In this document: piece by piece, positions 9,332 to 19,038 of the stretch
How the letters are laid out: each line of letters begins with the position of its first letter
How positions within the stretch are numbered: position 1 is the stretch's first letter
Assembly: GCF_030813695.1 (NCBI RefSeq)
Contig: NZ_JAUSVA010000002.1
Coordinates: forward strand, 5,332,001-5,396,000
From: Kitasatospora herbaricolor
Lineage (GTDB): Bacteria; Actinomycetota; Actinomycetes; Streptomycetales; Streptomycetaceae
DNA length: 64,000 nt
Direction of reading: 5' to 3'
The notes under the pieces: generated by a model
Database searches by the model: none
Seen by the model: the letters and a program-made list of their open reading frames with translations, nothing else
Told to the model about the DNA's origin: nothing
Position numbers and translations under genes: made by a program

Positions 9332-10668
9332 ATCACCTCGCCGCCTACGAGACCCTGGGCTTCTTCGGCCGCGACCCCTGGTGGCTGGTCCTGCTCAAGG
9401 CCGTCTTCGTGTTCGCCTTCCTGGTCGGGACGGTGCTGATCGCCATCGTCTGGGAGCGCAAGGTGGTGGCCTGGATGCAGTTGCGCATCGGGCCCAACCG
9501 GCACGGCCCCTGGGGCCTGCTGCAGTCCCTCGCGGACGGCATCAAGCTGGCCCTGAAGGAGGACCTGGTCGTCACCGGGGCCGACAAGGTGGTCTACATC
9601 CTGGCCCCGATCGTCTGCGCGATCCCGGCGTTCATGGCCTTCGCGGTGATCCCGTTCGGCCCGGCCGGCGACGAGATCTCGATCTTCGGCACCCGGACCC
9701 CGATGCAGCTGACGGACTTCCCCGTGGCGCTGCTCTACATCCTGGCGACCGCCTCGATCGGGATCTACGGCATCGTGCTGGCCGGCTGGTCCTCCGGGTC
9801 GACGTACCCGCTGCTCGGCGGCATCCGCTCGGCCGCCCAGATGGTCAGCTACGAGATCGCGATGGGCCTGTCCTTCGCGGCGGTGTTCATCTACTCCGGG
9901 TCGATGTCCACCTCGGAGATCGTCGCCTCCCAGCAGCCGACCTGGTTCGCGGTGCTGCTGCCGGTCTCGTTCATCGTCTACGTCATCGCGATGGTCGGCG
10001 AGACCAACCGGGCGCCCTTCGACCTCCCGGAGGCCGAGGGCGAGCTGGTCGGCGGCTTCAACACCGAGTACAGCTCGCTGAAGTTCGCGATGTTCATGCT
10101 GGCGGAGTACGTCAACATGGTCACCGTCTCGGCGGTCGCCTCGACGCTCTTCCTCGGCGGCTGGCGGGCCCCCTGGCCGGTCTCGGTCTTCTGGGAGGGC
10201 GCCAACCACGGCTGGTGGCCGATGCTCTGGATCACGCTGAAGATCCAGCTGCTGCTGTTCTTCTTCATCTGGCTGCGCGGCACCCTGCCCCGGCTGCGCT
10301 ACGACCAGTTCATGAAGCTGGGCTGGAAGGTCCTGATCCCGGTCTCGCTGGTCTGGCTGGTGATGGTCGCCAGCGTCCGGGCCCTGCGCAACGAGGGCTA
10401 CGGCTTCGGCGAGGTGGTGCTGTACGTCGGCGCCCCGATCGGCGCGCTGCTGCTGCTCGCCCTGCTGCGGGACGTGCTGCGCCGCAAGGCGGAGCCGGAC
10501 GGCGAGGAGGGCAGCCCCGCGAACGGCGGGGCCTTCGACCCGATGGCCGGCGGCTACCCGGTGCCGCCCCTGCCCGGGCAGGAACTGCCGCCCGTCCCGC
10601 GGCGGCGCAGCCGGGCCCCGCAACTCCAGGACGCGCTGAACGGCGCCGACCATTCCGAAGGGAGCTGA
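9328..10668 (+). CDS. nuoH: NADH-quinone oxidoreductase subunit H
   Basis: Membrane subunit (ND1 homologue), 446 residues, that connects the peripheral and membrane arms and lines the quinone channel. Conserved landmarks are ERKVVAWMQLRIGPNRHGPWG in the first cytoplasmic loop, GETNRAPFDLPEAEGELVGGFNTEY in the acidic quinone-site loop, and RGTLPRLRYDQ near the C-terminus. About nine helices are evident. A ~60-residue hydrophilic C-terminal tail is typical of actinomycetes. The start overlaps the nuoG stop. Confidence 0.98.
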   Translation: MNHLAAYETLGFFGRDPWWLVLLKAVFVFAFLVGTVLIAIVWERKVVAWMQLRIGPNRHGPWGLLQSLADGIKLALKEDLVVTGADKVVYILAPIVCAIPAFMAFAVIPFGPAGDEISIFGTRTPMQLTDFPVALLYILATASIGIYGIVLAGWSSGSTYPLLGGIRSAAQMVSYEIAMGLSFAAVFIYSGSMSTSEIVASQQPTWFAVLLPVSFIVYVIAMVGETNRAPFDLPEAEGELVGGFNTEYSSLKFAMFMLAEYVNMVTVSAVASTLFLGGWRAPWPVSVFWEGANHGWWPMLWITLKIQLLLFFFIWLRGTLPRLRYDQFMKLGWKVLIPVSLVWLVMVASVRALRNEGYGFGEVVLYVGAPIGALLLLALLRDVLRRKAEPDGEEGSPANGGAFDPMAGGYPVPPLPGQELPPVPRRRSRAPQLQDALNGADHSEGS

Positions 10669-10674
10669 ACCGAG

Positions 10675-11265
10675 ATGTCGGACGATACCGAGAAGTCATC
10701 GATCCTGGGCCCGGCCGCAGGCTTCGGCGTGACCTTCCAGGCCATGTTCAAGAAGCGGCTGACCGAGCAGTACCCGGAGCAGAAGAAGCCCACCGCTCCC
10801 CGCTTCCACGGCCGTCACCAGCTCAACCGGCACCCTGACGGCCTGGAGAAGTGCGTCGGCTGCGAGCTGTGCGCCTGGGCCTGTCCGGCCGACGCCATCT
10901 ACGTCGAGGGCGCCGACAACACCGACGAGGAGCGCTACTCGCCCGGTGAGCGCTACGGCGCGGTCTACCAGATCAACTACGCCCGCTGCATCCTCTGCGG
11001 GCTCTGCATCGAGGCCTGCCCGACCCGGGCGCTGACCATGACCAACGAGTACGAACTGGCGGACTCCTCCCGCAAGGACCTGATCTTCACCAAGGAGCAG
11101 CTCCTGGTCGGGCTCACCGAGGGCATGGTCGACTCGCCGCACGCGATCTACCCCGGCACCGACGAGGGCGCGTACTACCGCGGCGAGATCACCGCCGCCG
11201 CTCCCGGTACGGAGCGCCAGGTGCCCGCGTCGCGCCGCAAGCTCGACGAGGAGGTGACCGGGTGA
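10675..11265 (+). CDS. nuoI: NADH-quinone oxidoreductase subunit I
   Basis: Ferredoxin-like peripheral subunit, 196 residues, with two [4Fe-4S] clusters (N6a, N6b) relaying electrons from NuoG to NuoB. The ligand sets are CVGCELCAWACPADAI and CILCGLCIEACPTRAL, in the usual two-fold arrangement. The N-terminus contains the amphipathic GFGVTFQAMFKKR segment. A GGGAGCTGAACCG site precedes ATG 10675. The stop overlaps the GTG start of nuoJ. Confidence 0.98.
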   Translation: MSDDTEKSSILGPAAGFGVTFQAMFKKRLTEQYPEQKKPTAPRFHGRHQLNRHPDGLEKCVGCELCAWACPADAIYVEGADNTDEERYSPGERYGAVYQINYARCILCGLCIEACPTRALTMTNEYELADSSRKDLIFTKEQLLVGLTEGMVDSPHAIYPGTDEGAYYRGEITAAAPGTERQVPASRRKLDEEVTG

Positions 11266-12155
11266 ACGCCCTCGCCCTGACCGGGGCCACCTCCACCGGT
11301 GAGGCGGTCCAGTTCTGGATCCTCGCCGTGATCGCGGTCGGCGGCGCGCTCGGCATGCTGCTGATGCGCAAGGCCGTGCACAGCGCGCTCTGCCTGGCCG
11401 CCACGATGATCGCGCTGGCGGTCTGTTACATGGCGCAGGGTGCGGTGTTCCTGGGCGTCGTGCAGATCGTCGTCTACACCGGCGCGATCATGATGCTCTT
11501 CCTGTTCGTGATGATGCTGGTCGGCGTCACCTCCGAGGATTCGCTCAAGGAGCAGCTGAAGGGCCAGCGGTTCGCCGCCGTGTTCTGCGGCCTCGGCTTC
11601 GGCGTGCTGCTGATCGCCGGCATCGCCAACGCCAAGCTCGACCACTTCACCGGCCTGGCCGACGCCAACGCCGAGGGCAATGTGCAGGGCCTGGCGCGGC
11701 TGATCTTCACCAAGTACGTCTGGGCCTTCGAGGTCACCGGCGCGCTGCTGATCACCGCCGCGATCGGCGCCATGGTGCTGACCCACCGCGAGCACGTGAA
11801 GCCCCCGAGCACCCAGCGCGAGCTGGCCGCCCAGCGGGTCAAGGACAACATCCAGGTGCCGCCGATGCCGGCCCCCGGCGTGTACGCGCGGCACAACGCG
11901 GTGGACGTCCCCGGCCTGCTGCCGGACGGCTCGATCGCCGAGGACTCGGTGATGGCGACCCTGCGCGAGCGGGGCCAGATCCGGGACGTCAGCCAGGAGA
12001 TGCTGCAGCGGATGGCCGAACTGGAGGAGACCACCGCCGACTGGCTCGGCCGGCCCTCCTCCGCCCGCCCGCCGGTGGCACCGCCCGAGCAGCGCCGGGC
12101 GCTGCAGAAGGTACCGACCGCGAAGTCCCCGTCCGCAGAGGAGGGTTCGGAGTGA
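11262..12155 (+). CDS. nuoJ: NADH-quinone oxidoreductase subunit J
   Basis: Membrane subunit (ND6 homologue), 297 residues, well above the ~180 of E. coli. Five helices occupy about residues 15-165 and contain the conserved QIVVYTGAIMMLFLFVMMLVG, the pi-bulge helix. The remaining ~130 residues are a charged cytoplasmic tail with RQIRDVSQEMLQRMAE-like helix-forming sequence, found in Streptomyces NuoJ and of unknown role. The GTG start overlaps the nuoI stop, and the stop overlaps the nuoK GTG. Confidence 0.96.
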   Translation: MNALALTGATSTGEAVQFWILAVIAVGGALGMLLMRKAVHSALCLAATMIALAVCYMAQGAVFLGVVQIVVYTGAIMMLFLFVMMLVGVTSEDSLKEQLKGQRFAAVFCGLGFGVLLIAGIANAKLDHFTGLADANAEGNVQGLARLIFTKYVWAFEVTGALLITAAIGAMVLTHREHVKPPSTQRELAAQRVKDNIQVPPMPAPGVYARHNAVDVPGLLPDGSIAEDSVMATLRERGQIRDVSQEMLQRMAELEETTADWLGRPSSARPPVAPPEQRRALQKVPTAKSPSAEEGSE

Positions 12156-12451
12156 ACCCCGTCAACTACCTCTACCTGGCCGGCCTGCTGTTCACCATCG
12201 GGGCCAGCGGGGTGCTGATCCGGCGCAACGCGATCGTGCTCTTCATGTGCGTCGAGCTGATGCTGAACGCCTCGAACCTGGCCCTGGTGACCTTCTCCCG
12301 GCTGCACGGCAACCTGGACGGCCAGATCATCGCGTTCTTCACCATGGTGGTCGCGGCGGCCGAGGTCGTCGTCGGCCTCGCCATCATCGTGTCCATCTTC
12401 CGGACCAGGCACTCGGCTTCGGTCGATGACAGCAACCTGATGAAGCTGTAG
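12152..12451 (+). CDS. nuoK: NADH-quinone oxidoreductase subunit K
   Basis: Small membrane subunit (ND4L homologue), 99 residues, three helices. It contributes membrane glutamates to the proton path: the helix-2 Glu in FMCVELMLNASNLALV and the helix-3 Glu in VVAAAEVVVGLAIIV are both present. GTG 12152 overlaps the nuoJ stop and is preceded by GGAGGGTTCGG. Normal size and composition. Confidence 0.98.
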   Translation: MNPVNYLYLAGLLFTIGASGVLIRRNAIVLFMCVELMLNASNLALVTFSRLHGNLDGQIIAFFTMVVAAAEVVVGLAIIVSIFRTRHSASVDDSNLMKL

Positions 12452-12465
12452 GCGGAGGGCCCACG

Positions 12466-14379
12466 GTGAACTCTCTCATTCCGCTGCTCGTGGCGGCTCC
12501 GCTGGCGGGCGCCGCCCTGCTGCTGCTCGGCGGGCGCCGGCTCGACCGCTTCGGCCACTGGCTGGGCACGGCCTTCGCCGCGCTCTCCTTCGGCTTCGGC
12601 CTGGCGCTCTTCGTGTCCATGCTGGGCCGAGCGACCGCCGAACGGCAGGTCGACGTCAACCTGTTCAGCTGGATCCCGGTGAACGGCTTCCAGGCCGACA
12701 TGGGGTTCCAGCTCGACCAGCTCTCGATGACCTTCGTCCTGCTGATCACCGGCGTCGGCACCCTGATCCACCTGTACTCGGTGGGCTACATGGCGCACGA
12801 CGAGCGCCGGCGCCGGTTCTTCGCCTACCTGAACCTCTTCCTGGCGGCGATGCTGCTGCTGGTGCTGGCGGACAACTACCTGCTGCTGTACGTCGGCTGG
12901 GAGGGCGTGGGCCTCGCCTCGTACCTGCTGATCGGCTTCTGGCAGCACAAGCCCAGTGCCGCGACGGCCGCCAAGAAGGCCTTCCTGGTCAACCGGGTCG
13001 GCGACATGGGCCTGTCGATCGCGATCATGCTGATGTTCGTGGAGTTCGGCAGCTTCGCCTTCGGCCCGCTGCTCGGCTCGGAGGGCACGGCCGGCGCGGT
13101 CGGCCAGGCGAGCGAGGGCAAGCTGACCGCGATCGGGCTGATGCTGCTGCTCGCCGCCTGCGGCAAGTCGGCCCAGGTGCCGCTGCAGTCCTGGCTCGGG
13201 GACGCGATGGAGGGCCCGACCCCGGTCTCGGCCCTGATCCACGCGGCCACCATGGTCACCGCCGGCGTCTACCTGATCACCCGGTCCGCCTCGATCTTCA
13301 ACCTGGCGCCGGACGCCCAGACCGTGGTGGTGGTGGTCGGCGCGGTCACGCTGATCTTCGGTGCGATCGTCGGTTGCGCCAAGGACGACATCAAGAAGGC
13401 GCTGGCCGGCTCGACCATGTCGCAGATCGGCTACATGATCCTGGCGGCGGGCCTGGGCCCGATCGGCTACGTCTACGCGATCATGCACCTGGTCACCCAC
13501 GGCTTCTTCAAGGCCGGGCTCTTCCTCGGCGCCGGATCGGTCATGCACGGCATGAACGACGAGGTGAACATGCGGCACTTCGGCGGCCTGCGCAAGTACA
13601 TGCCGGTCACCTTCGTCACCTTCGGCCTCGGCTACCTGGCGATCATCGGGTTCCCCGGCCTGTCCGGCTTCTTCTCCAAGGACAAGATCATCGAGGCGGC
13701 CTTCGCCAAGGGCGGCACCGAGGGCTGGATCCTCGGCGGCGTCACGCTGCTCGGCGCCGCGATCACCGCGTTCTACATGACCCGGGTGATGCTCCTGACC
13801 TTCTTCGGCGAGAAGCGCTGGCAGCCGGACGCCGAGGGCCACGAGCCGCACCCGCACGAGTCGCCGAAGAGCATGACCGCTCCGATGATCGTGCTGGCCT
13901 TCGGGTCGGTCTTCGCCGGCGGCCTGTTCACCCTGAACAGCTCCTTCCTGCACTGGCTGGAGCCGGTCACCGGCCACGCGGAGGGCGACTCCCCGCTGTC
14001 CCCGCTGACCGTCACGCTGATCACCACGCTCTGCATGGTGGCCGGCGTCGCGCTCTCCTACCTGATGTACGGGCGCTCGCCGGTGCCGGTCGTCCCGCCG
14101 GTCGGCTCGGCCCTCACCCGCGCCGCTCGCCGCGACCTGCTCCAGGACGACTTCAACCACGCCGTCCTGGTCCGCCCCGGCTCGGCGCTCGCGGCGGCCC
14201 TCGTCTACTTCGACAGCAGGGGCCTGGACGGCTTCGTGAACGGCCTGGCCGCCACCATCGGCGGCGTCTCCAGCCGCCTGCGCCGGATCCAGAACGGCTA
14301 CGTCCGCTCGTACGCGCTCTCCATGTTCGGCGGCACGCTGGTGCTGGTCGCCACCACTCTCCTGATGAGGTCGGTCTGA
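12466..14379 (+). CDS. nuoL: NADH-quinone oxidoreductase subunit L
   Basis: Largest antiporter-like proton-pumping subunit, 637 residues, at the distal end of the membrane arm. The loop WEGVGLASYLLIGFW carries the conserved pump glutamate. The helix containing AACGKSAQVPLQSWLGDAMEGPTPVSALIHAATMV is the diagnostic proton-translocation segment with its lysine. The C-terminal part includes the long lateral helix and a final anchor helix. GTG 12466 follows GGCGGAGGGCCCAC; ATG codons downstream lie inside the first helix. Confidence 0.97.
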   Translation: MNSLIPLLVAAPLAGAALLLLGGRRLDRFGHWLGTAFAALSFGFGLALFVSMLGRATAERQVDVNLFSWIPVNGFQADMGFQLDQLSMTFVLLITGVGTLIHLYSVGYMAHDERRRRFFAYLNLFLAAMLLLVLADNYLLLYVGWEGVGLASYLLIGFWQHKPSAATAAKKAFLVNRVGDMGLSIAIMLMFVEFGSFAFGPLLGSEGTAGAVGQASEGKLTAIGLMLLLAACGKSAQVPLQSWLGDAMEGPTPVSALIHAATMVTAGVYLITRSASIFNLAPDAQTVVVVVGAVTLIFGAIVGCAKDDIKKALAGSTMSQIGYMILAAGLGPIGYVYAIMHLVTHGFFKAGLFLGAGSVMHGMNDEVNMRHFGGLRKYMPVTFVTFGLGYLAIIGFPGLSGFFSKDKIIEAAFAKGGTEGWILGGVTLLGAAITAFYMTRVMLLTFFGEKRWQPDAEGHEPHPHESPKSMTAPMIVLAFGSVFAGGLFTLNSSFLHWLEPVTGHAEGDSPLSPLTVTLITTLCMVAGVALSYLMYGRSPVPVVPPVGSALTRAARRDLLQDDFNHAVLVRPGSALAAALVYFDSRGLDGFVNGLAATIGGVSSRLRRIQNGYVRSYALSMFGGTLVLVATTLLMRSV

Positions 14380-14422
14380 TGGTCGTGACTCGCCCCTACC
14401 CCACACGTCAGGAGGTCCGGCC

Positions 14423-16054
14423 ATGAGCTACCTGCTGACCGCCACCTGCGCCGTCCCGGCGGCCGGCGCGGTGCTCACCGCCGCGCTGCCCGCGGGGACG
14501 GACGACGGCCGCCGGCGCGTCACCAAGATCGTCGCGCTGGTGGTCTCGCTGGCCACGCTGGCCCTGGCCGCCCTCGTCGCGGTGCGCTTCGAGCCGGGCG
14601 GCGCCCGGTACCAGCTCACCGAGTCGTACAGCTGGATCCGGTCCTTCGGCATCACCTTCTCGCTCGGCGCCGACGGCATCGGCACCGTGCTGGTGCTGCT
14701 CACCGCGGTGCTCGTGCCGGTGGTGCTGCTCGCCTCCTGGCACGACGCCGACCCGGAGCGCGGCGCGGACGGCACGGCCGACCCCGACACCTTCGAGGGA
14801 CGCCGCCGCACCCAGGCCTTCTTCGCGCTGATCCTGGCCGTCGAGGCGATGGTCCTGGTGTCCTTCCTGGCCACCGACGTCTTCGTGTTCTACGTCTTCT
14901 TCGAAGCCATGCTGATCCCGATGTACTTCCTGATCGGCGGCTTCGGCGACCGGGCGGGCGGCCCCGAGTCGGCCCGTCAGCGCAGCTACGCGGCGGTGAA
15001 GTTCCTGCTCTACAACCTGCTCGGCGGGCTGGTCATGCTGGCCGCGGTGATCGGGCTGTACGTGATCGCGCAGGACCAGGGCTTCGCCACCTTCGACCTG
15101 CCGACCCTCACCGGCGCCGTCGCCGACGGCAAGCTGGTGGTCAACCCCACCGCCGAGAAGGCGCTCTTCCTGGGCTTCTTCTTCGCCTTCGCGGTGAAGG
15201 CCCCGCTGTGGCCGCTGCACACCTGGCTGCCCAACGCGATGGGGGAGTCGACCGCCGGAACGGCCGTGCTGATCACCGCCGTCGTCGACAAGGTCGGCAC
15301 CTTCGCGATGCTCCGCTTCTGCCTCGGTCTCTTCCCGGACGCCTCGAAGACCTTCGCCCCGGCGATCCTGGTCCTCGCGCTGATCGGGATCATGTACGGC
15401 GCGCTGCTGGCCGTCGGCCAGAAGGACATCAAGCGGCTGATCGCCTACGCGTCCATCTCGCACTTCGGCTTCATCATCATGGGCATCTTCGCGATGACCA
15501 GCCAGGGGCAGAGCGGCGCGACCCTCTACATGGTCAACCACGGCATCTCCACCGCCGCGCTGATGCTGGTCGCCGGCTTCCTGATCTCCCGGCGCGGCTC
15601 GCGGCTGATCGCCGACTACGGCGGCGTGCAGAAGGTCGCCCCGGTGCTGGCCGGCTCCTTCCTGATCGGCGGCCTGGCGACGCTGTCGCTGCCGGGCCTG
15701 GCGCCCTTCGTGAGCGAGTTCCTGGTCCTGGTCGGTACGTTCACCCGGTACCCGGTGATCGGCATCATCGCCACCTTCGGCATCGTGCTGGCCGCGCTGT
15801 ACGTCCTGGTGCTCTACCAGCGCACCATGACCGGCCCGGTGAAGGACTCCGTGCGCGGCATGCACGACCTCAAGGTGCGCGAACTGGCCGTGGTGGCGCC
15901 GCTGGTGGCGCTCACCATCCTGCTGGGCGTCTACCCGAAGCCGCTCACCGACATCGTCAACCCGGCGGTGGACGCCACCCTCTCCCAGGTCCACGAGACC
16001 GACCCGGCGCCGGCCCACCCGGTGGCCGCCACCCCAGGAGGTGAGCAGAAGTGA
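14423..16054 (+). CDS. nuoM: NADH-quinone oxidoreductase subunit M
   Basis: Second antiporter-like pumping subunit, 543 residues, about fourteen helices. The conserved acidic helix is FYVFFEAMLIPMYFLIGGFGDR. The lysine/proline helix is KAPLWPLHTWLPNAMGESTAGTA-like (about residue 255), and the histidine-bearing SISHFGFIIMGIF follows. ATG 14423 has the strong site AGGAGGTCCGGCC and lies 43 bases after nuoL. The stop lies within the GTGATG that starts nuoN. Confidence 0.97.
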   Translation: MSYLLTATCAVPAAGAVLTAALPAGTDDGRRRVTKIVALVVSLATLALAALVAVRFEPGGARYQLTESYSWIRSFGITFSLGADGIGTVLVLLTAVLVPVVLLASWHDADPERGADGTADPDTFEGRRRTQAFFALILAVEAMVLVSFLATDVFVFYVFFEAMLIPMYFLIGGFGDRAGGPESARQRSYAAVKFLLYNLLGGLVMLAAVIGLYVIAQDQGFATFDLPTLTGAVADGKLVVNPTAEKALFLGFFFAFAVKAPLWPLHTWLPNAMGESTAGTAVLITAVVDKVGTFAMLRFCLGLFPDASKTFAPAILVLALIGIMYGALLAVGQKDIKRLIAYASISHFGFIIMGIFAMTSQGQSGATLYMVNHGISTAALMLVAGFLISRRGSRLIADYGGVQKVAPVLAGSFLIGGLATLSLPGLAPFVSEFLVLVGTFTRYPVIGIIATFGIVLAALYVLVLYQRTMTGPVKDSVRGMHDLKVRELAVVAPLVALTILLGVYPKPLTDIVNPAVDATLSQVHETDPAPAHPVAATPGGEQK

Positions 16055-17685
16055 TGAGTCATTGGCTCGCCGCCGCCGGCGGCAACAGCGCGAGCATCCC
16101 CGCGCCGCACGTGGAGTACGGGCAGCTCTCCCCGATGCTGGTGGTCTTCGGCGCCGCCGTCGCCGGGATCCTCGCCGAGGCCTTCCTGCCCCGGCGGGCC
16201 CGGTACTGGGCGCAGGTCACCATCGCCCTGCTCGGCCTGGCCGGCGCCTTCACCGCGGTGATCGTGCTCGCCTCGCAGGGCTACGGCAGCACCAAGGTCG
16301 ACCTGCTGGCGATGGGCGCGGTCGCGCTGGACGGGCCCGCGCTGTTCCTGCAGGGCGTGATCCTGCTGGTCGCGGTGGTCGCGGTGCTCACCTACGCGGA
16401 GCGCAGGCTGGAGCCCAGGGCGGGCGGCGTCCCGGTGGACGCCTTCGTCGCGCAGGCCGCGGCCACCCCCGGCGGCGAGCAGGAGCGCGCCGCCGTCCGG
16501 GCCGGTTTCGCCAGCACCGAGGTCTTCCCGCTCACCCTGTTCGCGGTCGGCGGCATGCTGCTGTTCCCGGCCGCCAACGACCTGCTGACCATGTTCGTGG
16601 CGCTGGAGGTCTTCTCCCTCCCGCTGTACCTGCTCTGTGCGCTGGCCCGGCGCCGCCGGCTGCTCTCCCAGGAGGCGGCCGTCAAGTACTTCCTGCTGGG
16701 CGCGTTCGCCTCGGCGTTCTTCCTGTTCGGCACCGCCCTGCTGTACGGCTACGCGGGCAGTGTCCGGCTCGGCGACATCGCCGACGTCATCTCGGGCGAG
16801 GCGCCGGCCACCCAGGCGCTGCTCAGCACCACGCAGAACGACGCGCTGCTGCTGATCGGCCTGGCGCTGCTCTCGGTCGGCCTGCTGTTCAAGGTCGGCG
16901 CGGTGCCGTTCCACTCCTGGACCCCGGACGTCTACCAGGGCGCCCCGACGCCGGTCACCGGCTTCATGGCGGCGGCGACCAAGGTGGCCGCCTTCGGCGC
17001 GCTGATGCGGCTGTTCTACGTGGCCTTCCCCGGCCTGCGCTGGGACTGGCGGCCGGTGATGTGGGGCGTCGCGATCCTCACCATGGTGGTCGGCGCGGTG
17101 CTGGCCGTCACCCAGCAGGACGTGAAGCGGCTGCTCGCCTACTCCTCGATCGCGCACGCCGGCTTCATCCTCACCGGCGTGATCGCCACCAACAAGCAGG
17201 GCCTGGGCGCGGTGCTCTTCTACCTGCTGGCGTACTCCTTCGTGACGCTCGGCGCCTTCGCGGTCGTCACGCTGGTGCGCGACTCGCGGGGCGAGGCCAC
17301 CCACCTCTCCAGCTGGGCCGGCCTCGGGCGGCGTTCGCCGCTGCTGGCGGCGGTCTTCGCGCTGTTCCTGCTGGCCTTCGCCGGAATCCCGCTCACCTCG
17401 GGCTTCACCGGGAAGTTCGCGGTCTTCCAGGCCGCGGCGGCGGGCGGCGCCACGCCGCTGGTCATCGTCGGCGTGCTGAGCTCCGCGGTGGCGGCGTTCT
17501 TCTACATCAGGGTGATCGTGCTGATGTTCTTCTCCGACCCGCAGCCGGGCGGCCCGACCGTGGCCGTGCCCAGCGCGTTCACGGCGACCGCCATCGGCGT
17601 CGGCGTCCTGGTCACCCTGGGCCTGGGGCTGCTCCCGCAGTACTTCCTGGACCTCGCGTCGAAGGTCTCGCCGTTCGTCAGGTAG
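16051..17685 (+). CDS. nuoN: NADH-quinone oxidoreductase subunit N
   Basis: Third antiporter-like pumping subunit, 544 residues, last gene of the operon. Core motifs are FVALEVFSLPLYLLCALARRRR (acidic helix), FKVGAVPFHSWTPDVYQGAPTPVTGFMAA (lysine helix) and KRLLAYSSIAHAGFIL. A ~40-residue Ala/Gly-rich cytoplasmic insertion near residues 120-150 is a Streptomyces trait. Either GTG 16051 (overlapping the nuoM stop) or the adjacent ATG 16054 may start it; both lie below AGGAGGTGAGCAGAA. A strong hairpin 13 bases past the stop closes the operon. Confidence 0.97.
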   Translation: MMSHWLAAAGGNSASIPAPHVEYGQLSPMLVVFGAAVAGILAEAFLPRRARYWAQVTIALLGLAGAFTAVIVLASQGYGSTKVDLLAMGAVALDGPALFLQGVILLVAVVAVLTYAERRLEPRAGGVPVDAFVAQAAATPGGEQERAAVRAGFASTEVFPLTLFAVGGMLLFPAANDLLTMFVALEVFSLPLYLLCALARRRRLLSQEAAVKYFLLGAFASAFFLFGTALLYGYAGSVRLGDIADVISGEAPATQALLSTTQNDALLLIGLALLSVGLLFKVGAVPFHSWTPDVYQGAPTPVTGFMAAATKVAAFGALMRLFYVAFPGLRWDWRPVMWGVAILTMVVGAVLAVTQQDVKRLLAYSSIAHAGFILTGVIATNKQGLGAVLFYLLAYSFVTLGAFAVVTLVRDSRGEATHLSSWAGLGRRSPLLAAVFALFLLAFAGIPLTSGFTGKFAVFQAAAAGGATPLVIVGVLSSAVAAFFYIRVIVLMFFSDPQPGGPTVAVPSAFTATAIGVGVLVTLGLGLLPQYFLDLASKVSPFVR

Positions 17686-17698
17686 CGGCTTCGCCGCC

Positions 17699-17737
17699 GG
17701 GGTCCGGTCCGCGCCGACCGGCGCGGACCGGGACCCC
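17699..17737 (+). terminator. Terminator of the nuo operon
   Basis: A 10-bp stem GGTCCGCGCC/GGCGCGGACC with a four-base loop is extended by a further 7 bp across a single bulged G. It begins 13 bases after the nuoN stop. There is no T-tract, as is usual in Streptomyces. Confidence 0.8.
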
Positions 17738-17903
17738 TCGCTCTTCCCGCCCGTGCCGTCCGGCCCGGGCCCGGTCGGCCCGACCATGACAGACCCGCAC
17801 GCCCGTGCAGTGATCCACTCGTGACCGGATACCCTGCCTGTATGGCCAGCGGCGGCACTCAGGGACCAGGCCGCTAGATCGACCAGGGACAGGAGTGGTC
17901 TTC

Positions 17904-18914
17904 GTGACCGTCGTGGGACCCTTCGGGCTCAGCGTGCAGGACCGCGATCTGACCCGCGACGTCCAGACCGGCATGGACGCGGTGGAAGCCGCCCTCGCCG
18001 AGACCGTCAAGAGCGACGTCTCCTTCATCACCATCACCGCCAGCCACCTGATCGAGGCGGGCGGCAAGCGCTTCCGTCCGCTGCTGGTGATGCTCGCGGC
18101 ACAGTTCGGCGACCCGTACGCCCCCGGCGTGGTGCCGGCCGCCGTGGTGGTCGAGCTGACCCACCTCGCGACGCTCTACCACGACGACGTGATGGACGAG
18201 GCGCCCGTCCGGCGCGGTGCCCCCAGCGCCAACTCCCGCTGGGACAACTCCGTCGCCATCCTCACCGGCGACTTCCTCTTCTCCCGCGCCTCCCAGGTGC
18301 TGGCCGACCTCGGCCCGGAGGCCGTCCGGCTGCAGGCCGACGCCTTCGAGCGGCTGGTGACCGGCCAGATCCTGGAGACGGCCGGCCCGGGGCCCGACGA
18401 CGACCCGCTGCGGCACTACCTCGACGTGCTCGCCGGCAAGACCGGCTCGCTGGTCGCCGTCTCCTGCCGGTTCGGCTCCCTGATGGCGGGGGCCGAGCCG
18501 TGGGTGGTCGACATCCTGACCCAGTACGGCGAGCGGATGGGTATGGCCTTCCAGCTCGCCGACGACGTGCTCGACATCGCCAGCGACGGCCACGAGTCCG
18601 GCAAGACCCCCGGCACCGACCTGCGCGAGGGCGTCCCGACGCTGCCGATCCTGCTGCTGCAGCAGATGCCGGCCGACCAGGACGACCCGGCCGACGCGCG
18701 GCTGCGCGAGCTCCTCCAGCTGGACCTCGCCGACGACGACCTGCACGCCGAGGCGCTGCGGCTGCTGCGCAAGCACCCGGCGCTGGAGCGGGCCCGCCGC
18801 GAGACGCTGCGCTACGCCGAGGAGGCCCGCGCGCTGCTCGACCCGCTGCCCGAGTGCCCGGCCAAGGCCGCCCTGCAGGGGCTCTGCGACGCGGTGGCCA
18901 TCCGCACCATGTGA
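17904..18914 (+). CDS. Long-chain all-trans polyprenyl diphosphate synthase
   Basis: Trans-isoprenyl diphosphate synthase, 336 residues, that condenses isopentenyl units to make the side chain of menaquinone. The first Asp-rich motif is DDVMD (residues 94-98), preceded by LATLYH. The second is DDVLD (220-224). GGKRFRPLL near residue 53 is the usual substrate-binding loop. GTG 17904 is preferred because AGGAG lies eight bases upstream and the family N-terminus is TVVGPFGLS; GTG 17895 would sit on that site. Location directly after nuo fits supply of the complex I electron acceptor. Product length (probably C40-C45) is inferred. Confidence 0.9.
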   Translation: MTVVGPFGLSVQDRDLTRDVQTGMDAVEAALAETVKSDVSFITITASHLIEAGGKRFRPLLVMLAAQFGDPYAPGVVPAAVVVELTHLATLYHDDVMDEAPVRRGAPSANSRWDNSVAILTGDFLFSRASQVLADLGPEAVRLQADAFERLVTGQILETAGPGPDDDPLRHYLDVLAGKTGSLVAVSCRFGSLMAGAEPWVVDILTQYGERMGMAFQLADDVLDIASDGHESGKTPGTDLREGVPTLPILLLQQMPADQDDPADARLRELLQLDLADDDLHAEALRLLRKHPALERARRETLRYAEEARALLDPLPECPAKAALQGLCDAVAIRTM

Positions 18915-19038
18915 GACCGCGCCGCACGCGCGGGCGGGCCGGCGACGGCCCCGCTCACGGCCGTCCCGGGTTCGGGCCCGGCGTCCGGGCCGATAGGGAA
19001 GACTGACCCCGTCAGTCCAGCCCAGCCGGAAGGCCGCC

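Noticed and set aside
6458..10653. Very long minus-strand open frames (over 900 codons) opposite nuoF-nuoH
   Set aside because: Low-complexity Arg/Gly/Ala-rich translations with no motifs. They arise from high GC opposite the well-conserved nuo genes.
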